Positions 1 to 9,278 of a DNA stretch of 25,757 bases are shown here, in pieces. Under the pieces are notes generated by a model. It was not told where the DNA came from. It was given only the letters and a program-made list of their open reading frames with translations, and searched no databases. The position numbers were made by a program, and so were the translations under genes. Location of the stretch: contig CALFDA010000035.1 in assembly GCA_937950605.1 (NCBI GenBank), forward strand, positions 1-25,757. Reading direction: 5' to 3'. The DNA is from an uncultured PS1 clade bacterium. Lineage in GTDB: Bacteria; Pseudomonadota; Gammaproteobacteria; PS1; Pseudothioglobaceae. Position 1 is the first letter of the stretch. The number at the start of each line of letters is the position of its first letter.

Positions 1-106
1 TTTAAGGCAAATTTTTATAATATTAAAGAACTTAGGTGTTTTTTTGAGTTTTAGACATGGGTTTTTGGGGTTGTGTGGTGGTTCCGAACTATGAAAACCG
101 AGCGAT

Positions 107-118
107 TTTGAGTATAAT
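107..118 (+). promoter_or_regulatory. Predicted rpmBG promoter -10 region
   Basis: A perfect TATAAT lies at 113-118, preceded by TTTGAG, about 32 bases upstream of the rpmB start codon. There is no good -35 hexamer 16-18 bases further up, so recognition may depend on the bases just upstream of the -10. The same 12-base string, TTTGAGTATAAT, occurs upstream of purE at 18561-18572. A second TATAAT at 16-21 belongs to sequence whose context is cut off by the window edge. Confidence 0.55.
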
Positions 119-149
119 GCTTGGTTTTTGAATTTTAAGAAGGTAGATT

Positions 150-386
150 ATGGCAAAGGTATGTCAAGTAACGGGAAAGCACCCGATTAGCGGAAATAAT
201 GTTTCTCACGCACATAATAAGACGCGTAGGCGTTTTTACCCAAATTTACACACCCATCGTTTTTGGGTAGAAAGTGAAAATCGTTTTGTCAAACTTAAAT
301 TATCTGCAAAAGGTTTACGCATTATTGATAAAAAAGGTATTGATAGTGTGTTGTCAGAGATTCGCACTCGTGGTGAGAAAGTTTAA
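150..386 (+). CDS. rpmB: 50S ribosomal protein L28
   Basis: Structural protein of the large ribosomal subunit. The 78-residue product has the L28 layout: an N-terminal MAKVCQVTGK, the NNVSHAHNKT(R)RR basic segment and the NLHTHRFW motif that follows it, then a basic C-terminus. Length matches the bacterial family. It lacks the CxxC zinc pairs of the C+ form, so it is a zinc-free type. The start is supported by AAGAAGG 6-8 bases upstream. rpmG follows after 15 bases, the usual rpmBG operon of proteobacteria, and the pair appears to be driven from the -10 at 113-118. Confidence 0.97.
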   Translation: MAKVCQVTGKHPISGNNVSHAHNKTRRRFYPNLHTHRFWVESENRFVKLKLSAKGLRIIDKKGIDSVLSEIRTRGEKV

Positions 387-401
387 TATAAGGAGTAAGG
401 T

Positions 402-557
402 ATGAGAGATAAAATCAAATTAGTATCATCAGCAAAAACAGGTCATTTTTACACAACAACTAAAAACAAGCGTATCCACCCAGAAAAAGTAGAGGTCAAA
501 AAGTTTGACCCTGTTGTTAGACAACATGTTATGTACAAGGAAGCAAAAATTAAGTAA
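402..557 (+). CDS. rpmG: 50S ribosomal protein L33
   Basis: Large-subunit ribosomal protein L33, 51 residues. It starts MRDKIKLVSSAKTGHFYTTT and continues with the NKR and HPEKVEVKKFDP motifs, the standard proteobacterial sequence. There are no cysteines, so it is the zinc-independent form. A strong ribosome binding site (AAGGAG at 390-395) precedes the ATG at 402. It lies 15 bases after rpmB, forming the conserved rpmBG pair. Confidence 0.96.
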   Translation: MRDKIKLVSSAKTGHFYTTTKNKRIHPEKVEVKKFDPVVRQHVMYKEAKIK

Positions 558-878
558 AACCTTTAACTAATTGTTTGTATTCTATTTTTTGCAATTATAA
601 GCAATATTTGGGTTTTTGCTTTTAAGTTCAAGGGATTGCAATATATAAGATGCACACATATCTATGGCAAAGGTGCAAATTTACAGCACTAAAACAGCCA
701 ACATTTACAATAATTTGACAACAATCTAAGAGATTAGTTTGATAATTAAAAACTAAAATAACAATGTTTTTTGCCGAAAATTAGATTTTTATATTGGAAA
801 AATTGTGGCTTTTTAAATTTTAGTTAGTGGTTTTAAAATATTTATCATATTTTGCTAGAAATTTTAAAAAATGCCAAA
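558..878. other. Intergenic region between convergent rpmG and guaB
   Basis: No convincing gene is visible in this AT-rich stretch. A weak hairpin AAGCAA (599-604) / TTGCTT (616-621) followed by a short T run could end the rpmBG transcript, but its stem is only six pairs. The right edge carries the T run of the guaB terminator, which works on the opposite strand. Confidence 0.5.
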
Positions 879-896
879 TTACTGATGATAATTTGG
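866..896 (-). terminator. Intrinsic terminator overlapping the guaB stop codon
   Basis: On the minus strand an 8-base-pair perfect stem (889-896 with 874-881) closes a 7-base loop and is followed, after two bases, by six T residues (871-866). The stop codon of guaB (881-879) lies inside the 3' arm, so the last guaB codons form the hairpin. The stem is mostly A-T pairs, so the efficiency is uncertain. Confidence 0.65.
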
Positions 897-2339
897 TGCT
901 TCTTTAGTAATAGAAACGTCGTGTACATGTGATTCAATCATACCCGCTGAAGTTACTTTCACAAAAGTCGCTTCAGTGCGCATTTTATCTAGTGTTGAAC
1001 AACCTGTATAACCCATTGACGAGCGCACACCGCCCATCATTTGATGGATAATGGGGCGAATAGAGCCTTTGAAAGGCACGCGCCCTTCAATGCCTTCGGG
1101 CACTAATTTATCTGATTTGGAATCTGCTTGAAAATATCTATCAGACGAACCATGTGCTTTATTCATCGCACCGATTGAACCCATACCACGATAAGATTTA
1201 TAAGCGCGCCCTTGGTAGAGTTCTACTTCCCCTGGGGATTCTTCTGTACCCGCTAGCATTGATCCAAGCATCACACAATAAGCACCTGCGGCAAATGCTT
1301 TGGCGATATCGCCAGAATAACGAATACCACCATCAGCAATCACAGGAATGCCCGTGTCTTGTAAGGCTTCTGCCACATCGGCGACAGCACTAATTTGTGG
1401 CACGCCAACCCCTGCAACAATACGCGTGGTGCAAATGCTTCCTGGTCCAATACCAACTTTAACGCAATCTGCACCTGCTTTAACAAGATCTAATGCTGCG
1501 GCACCAGTGGCGATATTACCAGCAATAATGTCTAAGTTTGGATGTTTGTCTTTGGTTTTTTTAACACGCTCAAGCACGCCTTGAGAATGTCCATGTGCAG
1601 TGTCAATAACAATTACATCAACGCCAGCCATGACTAAGGCATCGATGCGCTCGCTTGTGCCGCTACCTACACCAACAGCAGCACCAACACGAAGTTGCTC
1701 TTTTTCATCTTTACAAGCATTAGGAAAATCATTTGATTTTTGCATATCACGAACAGTAATCATGCCTTGCAAGCGAAAATCATCATCAGCGATAATCACA
1801 CGCTCAATACGGTGTTTGTGCAGTAATGCACGTATTTGGAACATATCTGTGCCCTCTTTGACAGTAATGAGTTTTTGTTGTGGTGTCATTACATTTTCTA
1901 CTAAGACATCAAGATTGTCTTCAAACAGCACATCACGACCTGTAACAATGCCAACAATGGTATTGTTATCTACCACAGGTAATGCCGAAATTTCATATTG
2001 TTGTTGTTTATTTAGCACATCTCTAATGCTAGCCTTAGCATCAATGGTAATTGGGTCTCTAATAATGCCAGATTCAAAACGCTTTACTTTTCGCACTTCT
2101 TGGACTTGTGCCTCAATAGACATATTTTTGTGAATGATGCCAATACCGCCCTCTTGTGCCATAGCGATAGCCAATCTAGATTCGGTAACAGTATCCATTG
2201 CCGCGGACAAGATAGGCATGTTAAGTGTAATATTTTTGGTAATTTGTGTTTTTAAACTAACCTCTTTTGGCATGGTGTTTGAATGTGCAGGTACCAATAA
2301 TACATCATCAAAAGTGAGTGCGGTTTTTAATAAGTTCAT
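879..2339 (-). CDS. guaB: Inosine-5'-monophosphate dehydrogenase
   Basis: Oxidises IMP to XMP with NAD+, the committed step of GMP synthesis in the cytoplasm. The 486-residue protein has the full family layout: a TIM barrel split by a CBS-domain pair at about residues 95-205, the active-site loop GPGSICTTR with catalytic Cys303, the flap region around MGSIGAMNKAHGSSDRYFQ, and a late GGVRSSMGYTG segment. Length is typical (about 487). Its ATG overlaps the stop of the upstream SH3-protein gene as ATGA, so translation is probably coupled. It is the last gene of a valS - SH3 protein - guaB transcript ending in the hairpin at 866-896. guaA is not adjacent. Confidence 0.97.
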   Translation of the reverse strand: MNLLKTALTFDDVLLVPAHSNTMPKEVSLKTQITKNITLNMPILSAAMDTVTESRLAIAMAQEGGIGIIHKNMSIEAQVQEVRKVKRFESGIIRDPITIDAKASIRDVLNKQQQYEISALPVVDNNTIVGIVTGRDVLFEDNLDVLVENVMTPQQKLITVKEGTDMFQIRALLHKHRIERVIIADDDFRLQGMITVRDMQKSNDFPNACKDEKEQLRVGAAVGVGSGTSERIDALVMAGVDVIVIDTAHGHSQGVLERVKKTKDKHPNLDIIAGNIATGAAALDLVKAGADCVKVGIGPGSICTTRIVAGVGVPQISAVADVAEALQDTGIPVIADGGIRYSGDIAKAFAAGAYCVMLGSMLAGTEESPGEVELYQGRAYKSYRGMGSIGAMNKAHGSSDRYFQADSKSDKLVPEGIEGRVPFKGSIRPIIHQMMGGVRSSMGYTGCSTLDKMRTEATFVKVTSAGMIESHVHDVSITKEAPNYHQ

Positions 2340-3169
2340 TTTAAAAATATCCTATTGTTTCGCCTTGTAAAAATAAAACCAATTATAAATCCACAAAACA
2401 ATACCAATGCACCAACAATAAACCAATTCCTGTGTGATGTATCTTGTCCAACAGTGCTGTTATTGTTGAGTAATTGTATCTGTGCTTGAAGTTGTAGTAT
2501 TTTGGCTTGAAGCTGTGTGTTTTCATAATCAAGTTTAAGCGAATCTTTATAAGTTTGTTGAATATGTTTTTTTTCAGATTCTAATTTACCTACTTGAATA
2601 GAAAGCTCGTTGTTTGCTATTTTTAAATCGTCTACGAACTTTTCAAGCATGGCATTTTTTTCACTGTGTTTAATAAGCAAAAGCTCGTTATTATTGTTAT
2701 TGCTCTGTAACTCTTCTAATTTAACTCTTGCGGGCACATCAGAAGTCAAATAACGTGAAATTATCCAACCAATAATGTCATTAAATTTGACTTTAGTCCA
2801 ACCTTCATCAGTAGCTAAAATTTCTAATTTTGTGCCAGAATCCAACATTCCAATCAGGTTACTAGGGTTATTTTGAATTTTGTTTTCCGAACGCATTGGA
2901 ATAGGCACCATATCTGTAACGTATACATAAGAGGCGGCATTTATGGTTGAACTCAGCAACAAAGATATTAGCAATAAAGCATGTTTTATAAATGCTTTTG
3001 CGCGAATACGGGCGGTAGATAAAACAATAGATTTTATTGTTTTGATGTTATTTCTAGTTTTATTAAAGTTAATCAAGGATTTGATAAAATTGCCAAACTG
3101 TTGCACAGCCCGCTTTTTAATCGCTGTTTTGTTGTTGGTAGACAGGCTGATGTTTTGATAATAGTTCAT
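2336..3169 (-). CDS. SH3-domain, coiled-coil membrane protein (YgiM/TIGR04211-like)
   Basis: Probable envelope protein of the YgiM-like family; its biochemical role is not established. Order of parts in 277 residues: a polar, basic N-terminus (1-57), a hydrophobic signal-like helix (about 59-78, ending INAAS), a bacterial SH3 domain (about 80-145, with MLDSGTKLEIL and EGWTKVKF...GWI), a coiled coil (about 150-225, rich in Leu, Gln, Lys and Glu), and a C-terminal membrane helix (about 247-268) followed by a short basic cytoplasmic tail. The SH3-coil-TM order is characteristic of the family. The extra 55 residues before the signal helix are unusual, but no ATG, GTG or TTG closer to the helix is available, so I kept the ATG at 3169. 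It lies 17 bases after valS and overlaps guaB by 4 bases. Confidence 0.85.
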   Translation of the reverse strand: MNYYQNISLSTNNKTAIKKRAVQQFGNFIKSLINFNKTRNNIKTIKSIVLSTARIRAKAFIKHALLLISLLLSSTINAASYVYVTDMVPIPMRSENKIQNNPSNLIGMLDSGTKLEILATDEGWTKVKFNDIIGWIISRYLTSDVPARVKLEELQSNNNNNELLLIKHSEKNAMLEKFVDDLKIANNELSIQVGKLESEKKHIQQTYKDSLKLDYENTQLQAKILQLQAQIQLLNNNSTVGQDTSHRNWFIVGALVLFCGFIIGFIFTRRNNRIFLK

Positions 3170-3186
3170 GCTTAGGCAAAACTTTC

Positions 3187-5946
3187 TTATAATCTGTTCA
3201 TTTTCTCTAATTGTGCGGATAAGTCAACGATGGCATTTTGTGTTGATGTTAATCTTGTTCTTTCTGCCTCTACAATTGCTTGAGGAGCGTTACTGATAAA
3301 TTTTTGATTGTTTAACTTAGCCTCAAATTGCGTCTTTTGTTGGTTTAATTTTTGCAATTTTTTATGCAAACGCCCAATTTCTTGTTCCTTGTCAATCAAT
3401 CCTGCTAGAGGAATCAGCACTTTCATGTCCCCTACTAACGCAGTTGCTGATTCAGGCGCATCAATTTCAGGTGCAAGCTTATTAAGGTTTTGTACCTTTA
3501 ACAAGAATTTTATGAGTCCCGCGTTATTATCAAGATAACATTCATCACTCGTATTAAAATCTTGCACAAAACAATTTAACATTTTGCTTGGCGAAATATT
3601 CATTTGTGAGCGTATTTGACGAACCCCCAAAATAAAGGTTTGCAACCACTTAATTTCTGCTGTGGTATCGGGTAACACAAGTTGTGACTCGGGGGTTGGG
3701 TATGGCTCACACATTAAAGAGCGACTATTTTTACCAAGCGTGGCATTACATTGCTCAAAAATTTCTTCGGTAATAAAGGGAATAATTGGATGTAGTAGCG
3801 TTACAATCTCATTTAAAACCTTAATCAAAGTGGCTTGCGTGCCAAGTTTATTGTTGTCATCTGCTAATAAAGGTTTGGATAGCTCTAAATACCAATCACA
3901 GTAATCATGCCAAACAAATTCATACAGGACTTGACTCATTAAATCTAGACGATAATCAGACAGATGTTTTTTAACCTTAGTTTTTACTTCTTGTAAACGC
4001 GACAAAATCCATTTATCGGGAGTTGATAAGGTCGCGTTGGTGTCAATCGTTTCACCATCAAGATGCATAATAACAAAACGAGATGCATTCCACAGTTTGT
4101 TGCAAAAGTTACGATAACCCGCAACACGCTTAAGATCAAATTTAATATCACGACCAAAAGAAGATAGTGCCACAAAAGTAAAACGTAATGCGTCTGTACC
4201 GAAAGCGGGAATACCTTGTGAAAATTCTTTTTGGGTTTGTTGTTTGATTTTTTCAGCCATTTTTGGCTGCATCATGCCCTGAGTGCGTTTTTTCAACAAA
4301 TTTTTGAAACTAATGCCATCAATCAAATCAATCGGGTCTAAGACATTGCCTTTAGATTTAGACATTTTTTGTCCTTGCCCATCACGAATTAACCCAGTGA
4401 TATAAATATCTTTAAATGGCACATCACCAGTAAACTTAAGCCCAAACATAATCATTCGTGCTACCCAAAAGAAAATAATATCAAAACCAGTTACTAAAAC
4501 ATTAGTTGGGTAAAAACGCGATAATTCTGGTGTTTTTGCAGGCCAGCCTAAAGTTGAAAATGGCCATAGAGCTGATGAAAACCAAGTATCCAACACATCT
4601 TCATCTTGCGTTAGAGCAACCCCTTCGCCTGCTTGTGCTTGTGCTTGTGCTTGTGAATCAGCAACATATATTTTACCATTTGCGTCATACCAAGCAGGAA
4701 TGCGATGCCCCCACCAAATTTGGCGTGAGATACACCAATCTTCAATGTTATCCATCCAATTGTAATAGGTTTTGCTCCAATTATTTGGTATAAAACGAAT
4801 ATCGCCATTTTTAACCGCATCAACCGCAGGCTTGGCAAGTGGGGCAATTTTAACAAACCATTGATCGGTTAAATACGGCTCAATCACCGCATGAGTTCTA
4901 TCGCCACGTGGCACCATTAGTTTATGGGGTTCAATTTTTTCCAATAAACCTTGTGCATCTAAATCTTTAATAATATGCTTACGTGCAACAAAACGATCCA
5001 TATTGATATAACGACTTTTAACGCTATCATTAATTTTGGCATCATCAGTAAGGATATTAATGATTGCTAAATTATGACGTTTGCCCATTTCATAGTCATT
5101 AAAATCATGCGCAGGGGTAATTTTGACACAACCAGTCCCAAATTCCATATCAACATAATCATCAGCAATAATCGGTATTTTCCTATCAGTTAGTGGCAAA
5201 TCAACGGTTTTGCCAATAAGGTGCGTATAACGTGCATCTTTAGAATGCACAGCAACCGCACTATCTCCTAGCATGGTTTCGGGGCGAGTGGTGGCAACTA
5301 CCATTACTTCATTACTATCAGTAATAGGGTATCGCATGTGCCAAAGCGAACCTTGTTCTTCGGTGCTAACAACTTCAAGGTCTGATACTGCAGTGCGTAA
5401 CACAGGATCCCAATTAACCAAACGCTTACCACGATAAATCAAACCCTCATTGTATAATTGAATAAAGACCCTACGCACAGCATCTGAAAGTCCTTTATCC
5501 ATGGTGAAACGCTCTTTTTCCCAATCAACCGAAGCACCTAGGCGACGCATTTGTTGAGTAATAGTGCCTCCAGATTTGGATTTCCAATCCCAGATTTTTT
5601 GGACAAACTTTTCACGACCTAGTGTATGACGGGTAATATTATTTGCTAATAATTGACTCTCTACCACCATTTGTGTAGCAATACCAGCGTGATCAGTACC
5701 AGGTTGCCAAAGAGTTTGTTTGCCTTGAGATCGGTGATAACGCGTTAACACATCCATAATAGTATGTTGAAAGGCATGCCCCATATGCAAACTGCCTGTT
5801 ACATTCGGCGGTGGCAACATAATAGAATAAGCCTCGGAGCTACTTGCGTTTAAATTAGAAGAAAATAGGTTTTTATCTTCCCAAAGTGCGCGGTATTTGG
5901 CTTCGATTTGTTCGGGATTGTAGGTTTTTTCCATTAACTTACTCAA
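3187..5946 (-). CDS. valS: Valyl-tRNA synthetase
   Basis: Class I aminoacyl-tRNA synthetase that charges tRNA-Val and edits misactivated threonine. Of 919 residues: the HIGH-type signature PNVTGSLHMGHAF (about 47-59), the editing domain including TTRPETMLGD (about 219-228), the CISRQIWWGHRIPAW segment (about 405-419), the KMSKS loop (527-531), the anticodon-binding domain, and a C-terminal coiled-coil arm (about 845-915). Slightly shorter than the E. coli enzyme but complete. A Gln-Ala repeat (residues 432-439) encoded by a hexanucleotide repeat precedes GEGVALTQDEDVLDTW. It is the first gene of the valS - SH3 protein - guaB run, with a -10 box at 5979-5974. Confidence 0.97.
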   Translation of the reverse strand: MSKLMEKTYNPEQIEAKYRALWEDKNLFSSNLNASSSEAYSIMLPPPNVTGSLHMGHAFQHTIMDVLTRYHRSQGKQTLWQPGTDHAGIATQMVVESQLLANNITRHTLGREKFVQKIWDWKSKSGGTITQQMRRLGASVDWEKERFTMDKGLSDAVRRVFIQLYNEGLIYRGKRLVNWDPVLRTAVSDLEVVSTEEQGSLWHMRYPITDSNEVMVVATTRPETMLGDSAVAVHSKDARYTHLIGKTVDLPLTDRKIPIIADDYVDMEFGTGCVKITPAHDFNDYEMGKRHNLAIINILTDDAKINDSVKSRYINMDRFVARKHIIKDLDAQGLLEKIEPHKLMVPRGDRTHAVIEPYLTDQWFVKIAPLAKPAVDAVKNGDIRFIPNNWSKTYYNWMDNIEDWCISRQIWWGHRIPAWYDANGKIYVADSQAQAQAQAGEGVALTQDEDVLDTWFSSALWPFSTLGWPAKTPELSRFYPTNVLVTGFDIIFFWVARMIMFGLKFTGDVPFKDIYITGLIRDGQGQKMSKSKGNVLDPIDLIDGISFKNLLKKRTQGMMQPKMAEKIKQQTQKEFSQGIPAFGTDALRFTFVALSSFGRDIKFDLKRVAGYRNFCNKLWNASRFVIMHLDGETIDTNATLSTPDKWILSRLQEVKTKVKKHLSDYRLDLMSQVLYEFVWHDYCDWYLELSKPLLADDNNKLGTQATLIKVLNEIVTLLHPIIPFITEEIFEQCNATLGKNSRSLMCEPYPTPESQLVLPDTTAEIKWLQTFILGVRQIRSQMNISPSKMLNCFVQDFNTSDECYLDNNAGLIKFLLKVQNLNKLAPEIDAPESATALVGDMKVLIPLAGLIDKEQEIGRLHKKLQKLNQQKTQFEAKLNNQKFISNAPQAIVEAERTRLTSTQNAIVDLSAQLEKMNRL
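4630..4653 (-). repeat. In-frame hexanucleotide microsatellite in valS
   Basis: Four perfect tandem copies of TGCTTG (plus strand), followed by a partial fifth, encode (Gln-Ala)4 in ValRS between the CISRQ region and the GEGVALTQDED motif. The unit length of six keeps the frame when copies are gained or lost, so length variation would change only a surface linker. Confidence 0.8.
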
Positions 5947-5973
5947 CTTTATAAAGATGGATAAAACTCCGCC

Positions 5974-5979
5974 ATTATA
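5974..5979 (-). promoter_or_regulatory. Predicted valS promoter -10 box
   Basis: Read on the minus strand this is a perfect TATAAT, about 28 bases upstream of the valS ATG. No strong -35 is seen at 16-18 base spacing. The intergenic region 5947-6155 holds no other gene that I can support, and I see no clear terminator for gcvP, so some read-through from gcvP into valS is possible. Confidence 0.5.
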
Positions 5980-6155
5980 CTATGTTGCAATGAAAACACT
6001 AGACAAAAACCATGGTTTGTATAGATGCGACTGATTAAACCCATGAAGTTTTATTGTTACGTTGAAAGTTCACAATTCTAATTGTCAAACAACATGCATC
6101 GCATAGGAGATATTAATTTTGCAGAAATTATTAACAAGACAACACAATTTAAAAA

Positions 6156-8957
6156 TCACTCAAGCTTATTTGTTGTAATGCACGAGCAAAACAAATTCCT
6201 GTCGCCATATACATTATCAATACGCTTAACAGGCGGAAAATATTTATTTTTTTTGAGGAATTCAACAGGATAAAACGCTGTAGTGCGTGAATAAGGATAA
6301 TTCCAGTCGCTTGCCATTTCAAGCGCGGTGTGTGGCGCGTTCTTTAATGGATTGTTGTGTTTATCCCAGCTGCCGTCAATAATAGCTTGAATCTCATTAT
6401 AAATACTTATCATCGCGGCGATAAAACTATCAATTTCTAATTTTGATTCACTTTCAGTGGGTTCAATCATCATTGTGCCCGCAACAGGAAATGACATAGT
6501 AGGTGCGTGAAACCCATAATCTATTAAACGTTTGGCAATGTCTTCTTCACTAATACCACTAGCCTTTGTTAGAGGGCGAATATCAATAATACATTCATGT
6601 GCAACCATTCCATGCTCACCCCGATAAAGAATTGGAAAATGATTCTTTAACGCATTGGCAATATAATTAGCACTAACAATAGCAATCTCAGTTGAGCGTT
6701 GCATGCCTTGCTTGCCTAATAATTTAATATAGGACCAAGAAATCGGCAAAATTGAGGCAGACCCATACATAGCAGCAGAAACTGCATTTGAGTCAATCTC
6801 TAATGGATTGCCCGGTAAAAATTTAGCTAAATGCGCTTTAACACCAATTGGGCCCATTCCAGGACCGCCACCACCGTGTGGAATGGCAAAGGTTTTATGC
6901 AGATTAATATGCGATACATCTGCACCAAACTCACCCATACGCGTAATGCCCACCATCGCATTGAGGTTAGCACCATCTAAATAAACTTGAGCGCCATTAG
7001 CATGAATAATTTCACAAATTTTTTGGATTTGAACCTCAAAAACCCCGTGTGTTGATGGATAAGTTACCATTATCGCTGCAAGATTATCAGCATATTTTTG
7101 TGCTTTTTCTTGCACATCACCAACATCAATATTGCCACATTCATCGCATTTAACAATCACCACTTTCATACCCGCCATTACTGCACTAGCGGGATTAGTG
7201 CCATGCGCAGATGAAGGAATTAGGCAAATATTACGCTGCATATCGCCCCTAGATTGATGATACGCACGAATGGCTAAAAGACCTGCAAACTCACCTTGAG
7301 AGCCTGCATTCGGTTGTAATGACACCGCATCATAGCCCGTTATTTCGGCAAGAGCATATTCTAAATCTTTAAATAACTGTTGGTAGCCTTGGGTTTGTTC
7401 GACGGGCGCATAAGGATGCAATTGTGCAAAACCTGGCAAACTAATGGTATACATTTGCGTAGCGGCATTGAGTTTCATTGTGCAAGAACCTAGTGCAATC
7501 ATTGAATGATTAAGTGCTATGTCCTTATTTTCTAAACGCTTTAAATAACGCATCATCTCGGTTTCACTATGATACAAATTGAACACTGAATGTGTTAAAT
7601 ACTGCGAATTTCTCGCCATTTTAGGGTTGATATTAGTTGCACTATCATTAACTATGTAAGAAATTGAAAGCGCATCTAATAATGCTAATAAATCTTTATT
7701 AGTGGTAGTTTCATCGACAGCAATGGTGAGTTGCTGATTGCTTAACAGGCGCAAATTAATGTTTTTATCTTGTGCTTGCTTAAATAATATTTTTGCCTTA
7801 TCGGTGTTTATGGTGATAGTATCAAAAAATTGTTCTGTCGCCAACACAAACCCCGATTCTGTAAAACTTTTAGCAAGGGATAATGCTTTTGCATGCACAT
7901 TAGTGGCAATCTTTTTTAAACCTTTGGGTCCATGATAAATACCATAGGCGGCCGATAATACTGCTAATAAAACCTGTGCAGTACAAATATTGCTAGTTGC
8001 TTTATCACGACGAATATGTTGCTCGCGTGTTTGCAAGGACATACGCATTGCTAGGGTGCCAAATACATCTTGCGACACGCCAATAATGCGCCCTGGTATT
8101 ATCCGTTTAAATTCATCGCGTGCACTCAAAAATGCAGCATGTGGACCGCCAAAACCCATAGGCACACCAAAACGTTGGGAGTTGCCAACGGCAATATCTG
8201 CACCCATTTCAGCAGGGGATTTGATGAAAGTAAGCGCTAAAATGTCGCAAGCAACGATGGTTAATACATTTTGTGCTTTGGCTTTTTTAATATCGTTTGT
8301 TAAATCTCGCACCTCGCCATTTGTGCTTGGATATTGCATCAATACCGCAAAACAGTCTGCAAAATCATTGTTTTGTATATCTCCCACCACTAATTCAATG
8401 TTAAGCGGTTTAGTGCGTGTTTGCAAAATAGTAATAGTTTGTGGATGTGCGTTTATATCGATTAAAAATTTATTAGAATTGTTCTTGCGGTTAGCACGGC
8501 GCGCCATCATCATTGCTTCAGCGGCAGCAGTTGGCTCATCTAATAAAGACGCATTGGCAATATCCATACCTGTTAAATCAACAATCATTTGTTGAAAATT
8601 AAGCAGCATTTCCAAACGTCCTTGCGAAATTTCCGCTTGATAAGGGGTATAAGCCGTATACCAACTTGGATTTTCTAAAATATTACGCCTAATAACACTT
8701 GGCATCAATGTGCCGTAATAACCTTGTCCAATAAAATTTGTAGCAATATTATTTTTATCAGCCAATTGTGTTGCTAATGCTAGGGTGTCGCGTTCACTCA
8801 TGCCCTGGGCAATATCCATGCGATTACCAAACAAAATATCACTAGGTATTGTTTTAGCAATCACGTCATCAACGGTTTTTTCACCAATAGCGTCCAACAT
8901 CAAAGCAATATCTGTTTTATTAGGTCCAATATGTCTGTCTAAAAATTCGTTACTCAT
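6156..8957 (-). CDS. gcvP: Glycine dehydrogenase (decarboxylating), P protein
   Basis: PLP-dependent P protein of the glycine cleavage system. It decarboxylates glycine and transfers the aminomethyl group to lipoylated GcvH, feeding one-carbon units to tetrahydrofolate. The 933-residue chain is the fused form: an N-terminal half starting FLDRHIGPN, the hinge region around SMIALGSCTMKLNA (about 484-497), and a C-terminal half with the PLP lysine in LHKTFAIPHGGGGPG (Lys688). It ends with the family motif VYGDRNLFCSC. Length is close to the usual 950. gcvT and gcvH are not in the window, so this gene stands alone. No glycine riboswitch is evident upstream. Confidence 0.97.
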   Translation of the reverse strand: MSNEFLDRHIGPNKTDIALMLDAIGEKTVDDVIAKTIPSDILFGNRMDIAQGMSERDTLALATQLADKNNIATNFIGQGYYGTLMPSVIRRNILENPSWYTAYTPYQAEISQGRLEMLLNFQQMIVDLTGMDIANASLLDEPTAAAEAMMMARRANRKNNSNKFLIDINAHPQTITILQTRTKPLNIELVVGDIQNNDFADCFAVLMQYPSTNGEVRDLTNDIKKAKAQNVLTIVACDILALTFIKSPAEMGADIAVGNSQRFGVPMGFGGPHAAFLSARDEFKRIIPGRIIGVSQDVFGTLAMRMSLQTREQHIRRDKATSNICTAQVLLAVLSAAYGIYHGPKGLKKIATNVHAKALSLAKSFTESGFVLATEQFFDTITINTDKAKILFKQAQDKNINLRLLSNQQLTIAVDETTTNKDLLALLDALSISYIVNDSATNINPKMARNSQYLTHSVFNLYHSETEMMRYLKRLENKDIALNHSMIALGSCTMKLNAATQMYTISLPGFAQLHPYAPVEQTQGYQQLFKDLEYALAEITGYDAVSLQPNAGSQGEFAGLLAIRAYHQSRGDMQRNICLIPSSAHGTNPASAVMAGMKVVIVKCDECGNIDVGDVQEKAQKYADNLAAIMVTYPSTHGVFEVQIQKICEIIHANGAQVYLDGANLNAMVGITRMGEFGADVSHINLHKTFAIPHGGGGPGMGPIGVKAHLAKFLPGNPLEIDSNAVSAAMYGSASILPISWSYIKLLGKQGMQRSTEIAIVSANYIANALKNHFPILYRGEHGMVAHECIIDIRPLTKASGISEEDIAKRLIDYGFHAPTMSFPVAGTMMIEPTESESKLEIDSFIAAMISIYNEIQAIIDGSWDKHNNPLKNAPHTALEMASDWNYPYSRTTAFYPVEFLKKNKYFPPVKRIDNVYGDRNLFCSCITTNKLE

Positions 8958-9278
8958 AACAAATAGTAATTATTAAAAATAAGATGTAAATTTTAATCTC
9001 TATTAAAATAAAAATAACTTACAAAAAAGATGGAATTTTACAATTTTGAGCAAGGATAAATTACATCTTAAATCAAAAAACAGTAGCACACATCATAAAA
9101 ACAATACATAGGCAAAAAAAACCAGAAGTTTTTAGTAAGACTTATAACTTAGTTTTTTGCAGTAAAAAATCAATTCGCAGGATAGTGTTTCAAAGCAAAA
9201 AATCTGCACTTTAAATTAAGTGAATGTTATTAACAAAATTATTGAAAATAAAAAAGTTGGTTGTGTGAGGTGTTTTAT
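8958..9278. other. Intergenic region upstream of gcvP
   Basis: AT-rich region between the gcvP start and the hemL stop, both on the minus strand. No gene, glycine riboswitch core or strong promoter hexamers were found on reading both strands. A 9-base inverted repeat, AAGATGTAA (within 8977-8990) and TTACATCTT (9061-9069), flanks the expected promoter region and could be a regulator site; this is a weak signal. Confidence 0.4.

Noticed and set aside
6082..6273. Small plus-strand reading frame at the end of gcvP
   Set aside because: Mostly antisense to the conserved gcvP C-terminus; begins at a non-ATG codon and has no recognised similarity.
8958..9278. Glycine riboswitch upstream of gcvP
   Set aside because: No tandem aptamer-like conserved blocks on the minus strand; the region is simple AT-rich DNA.
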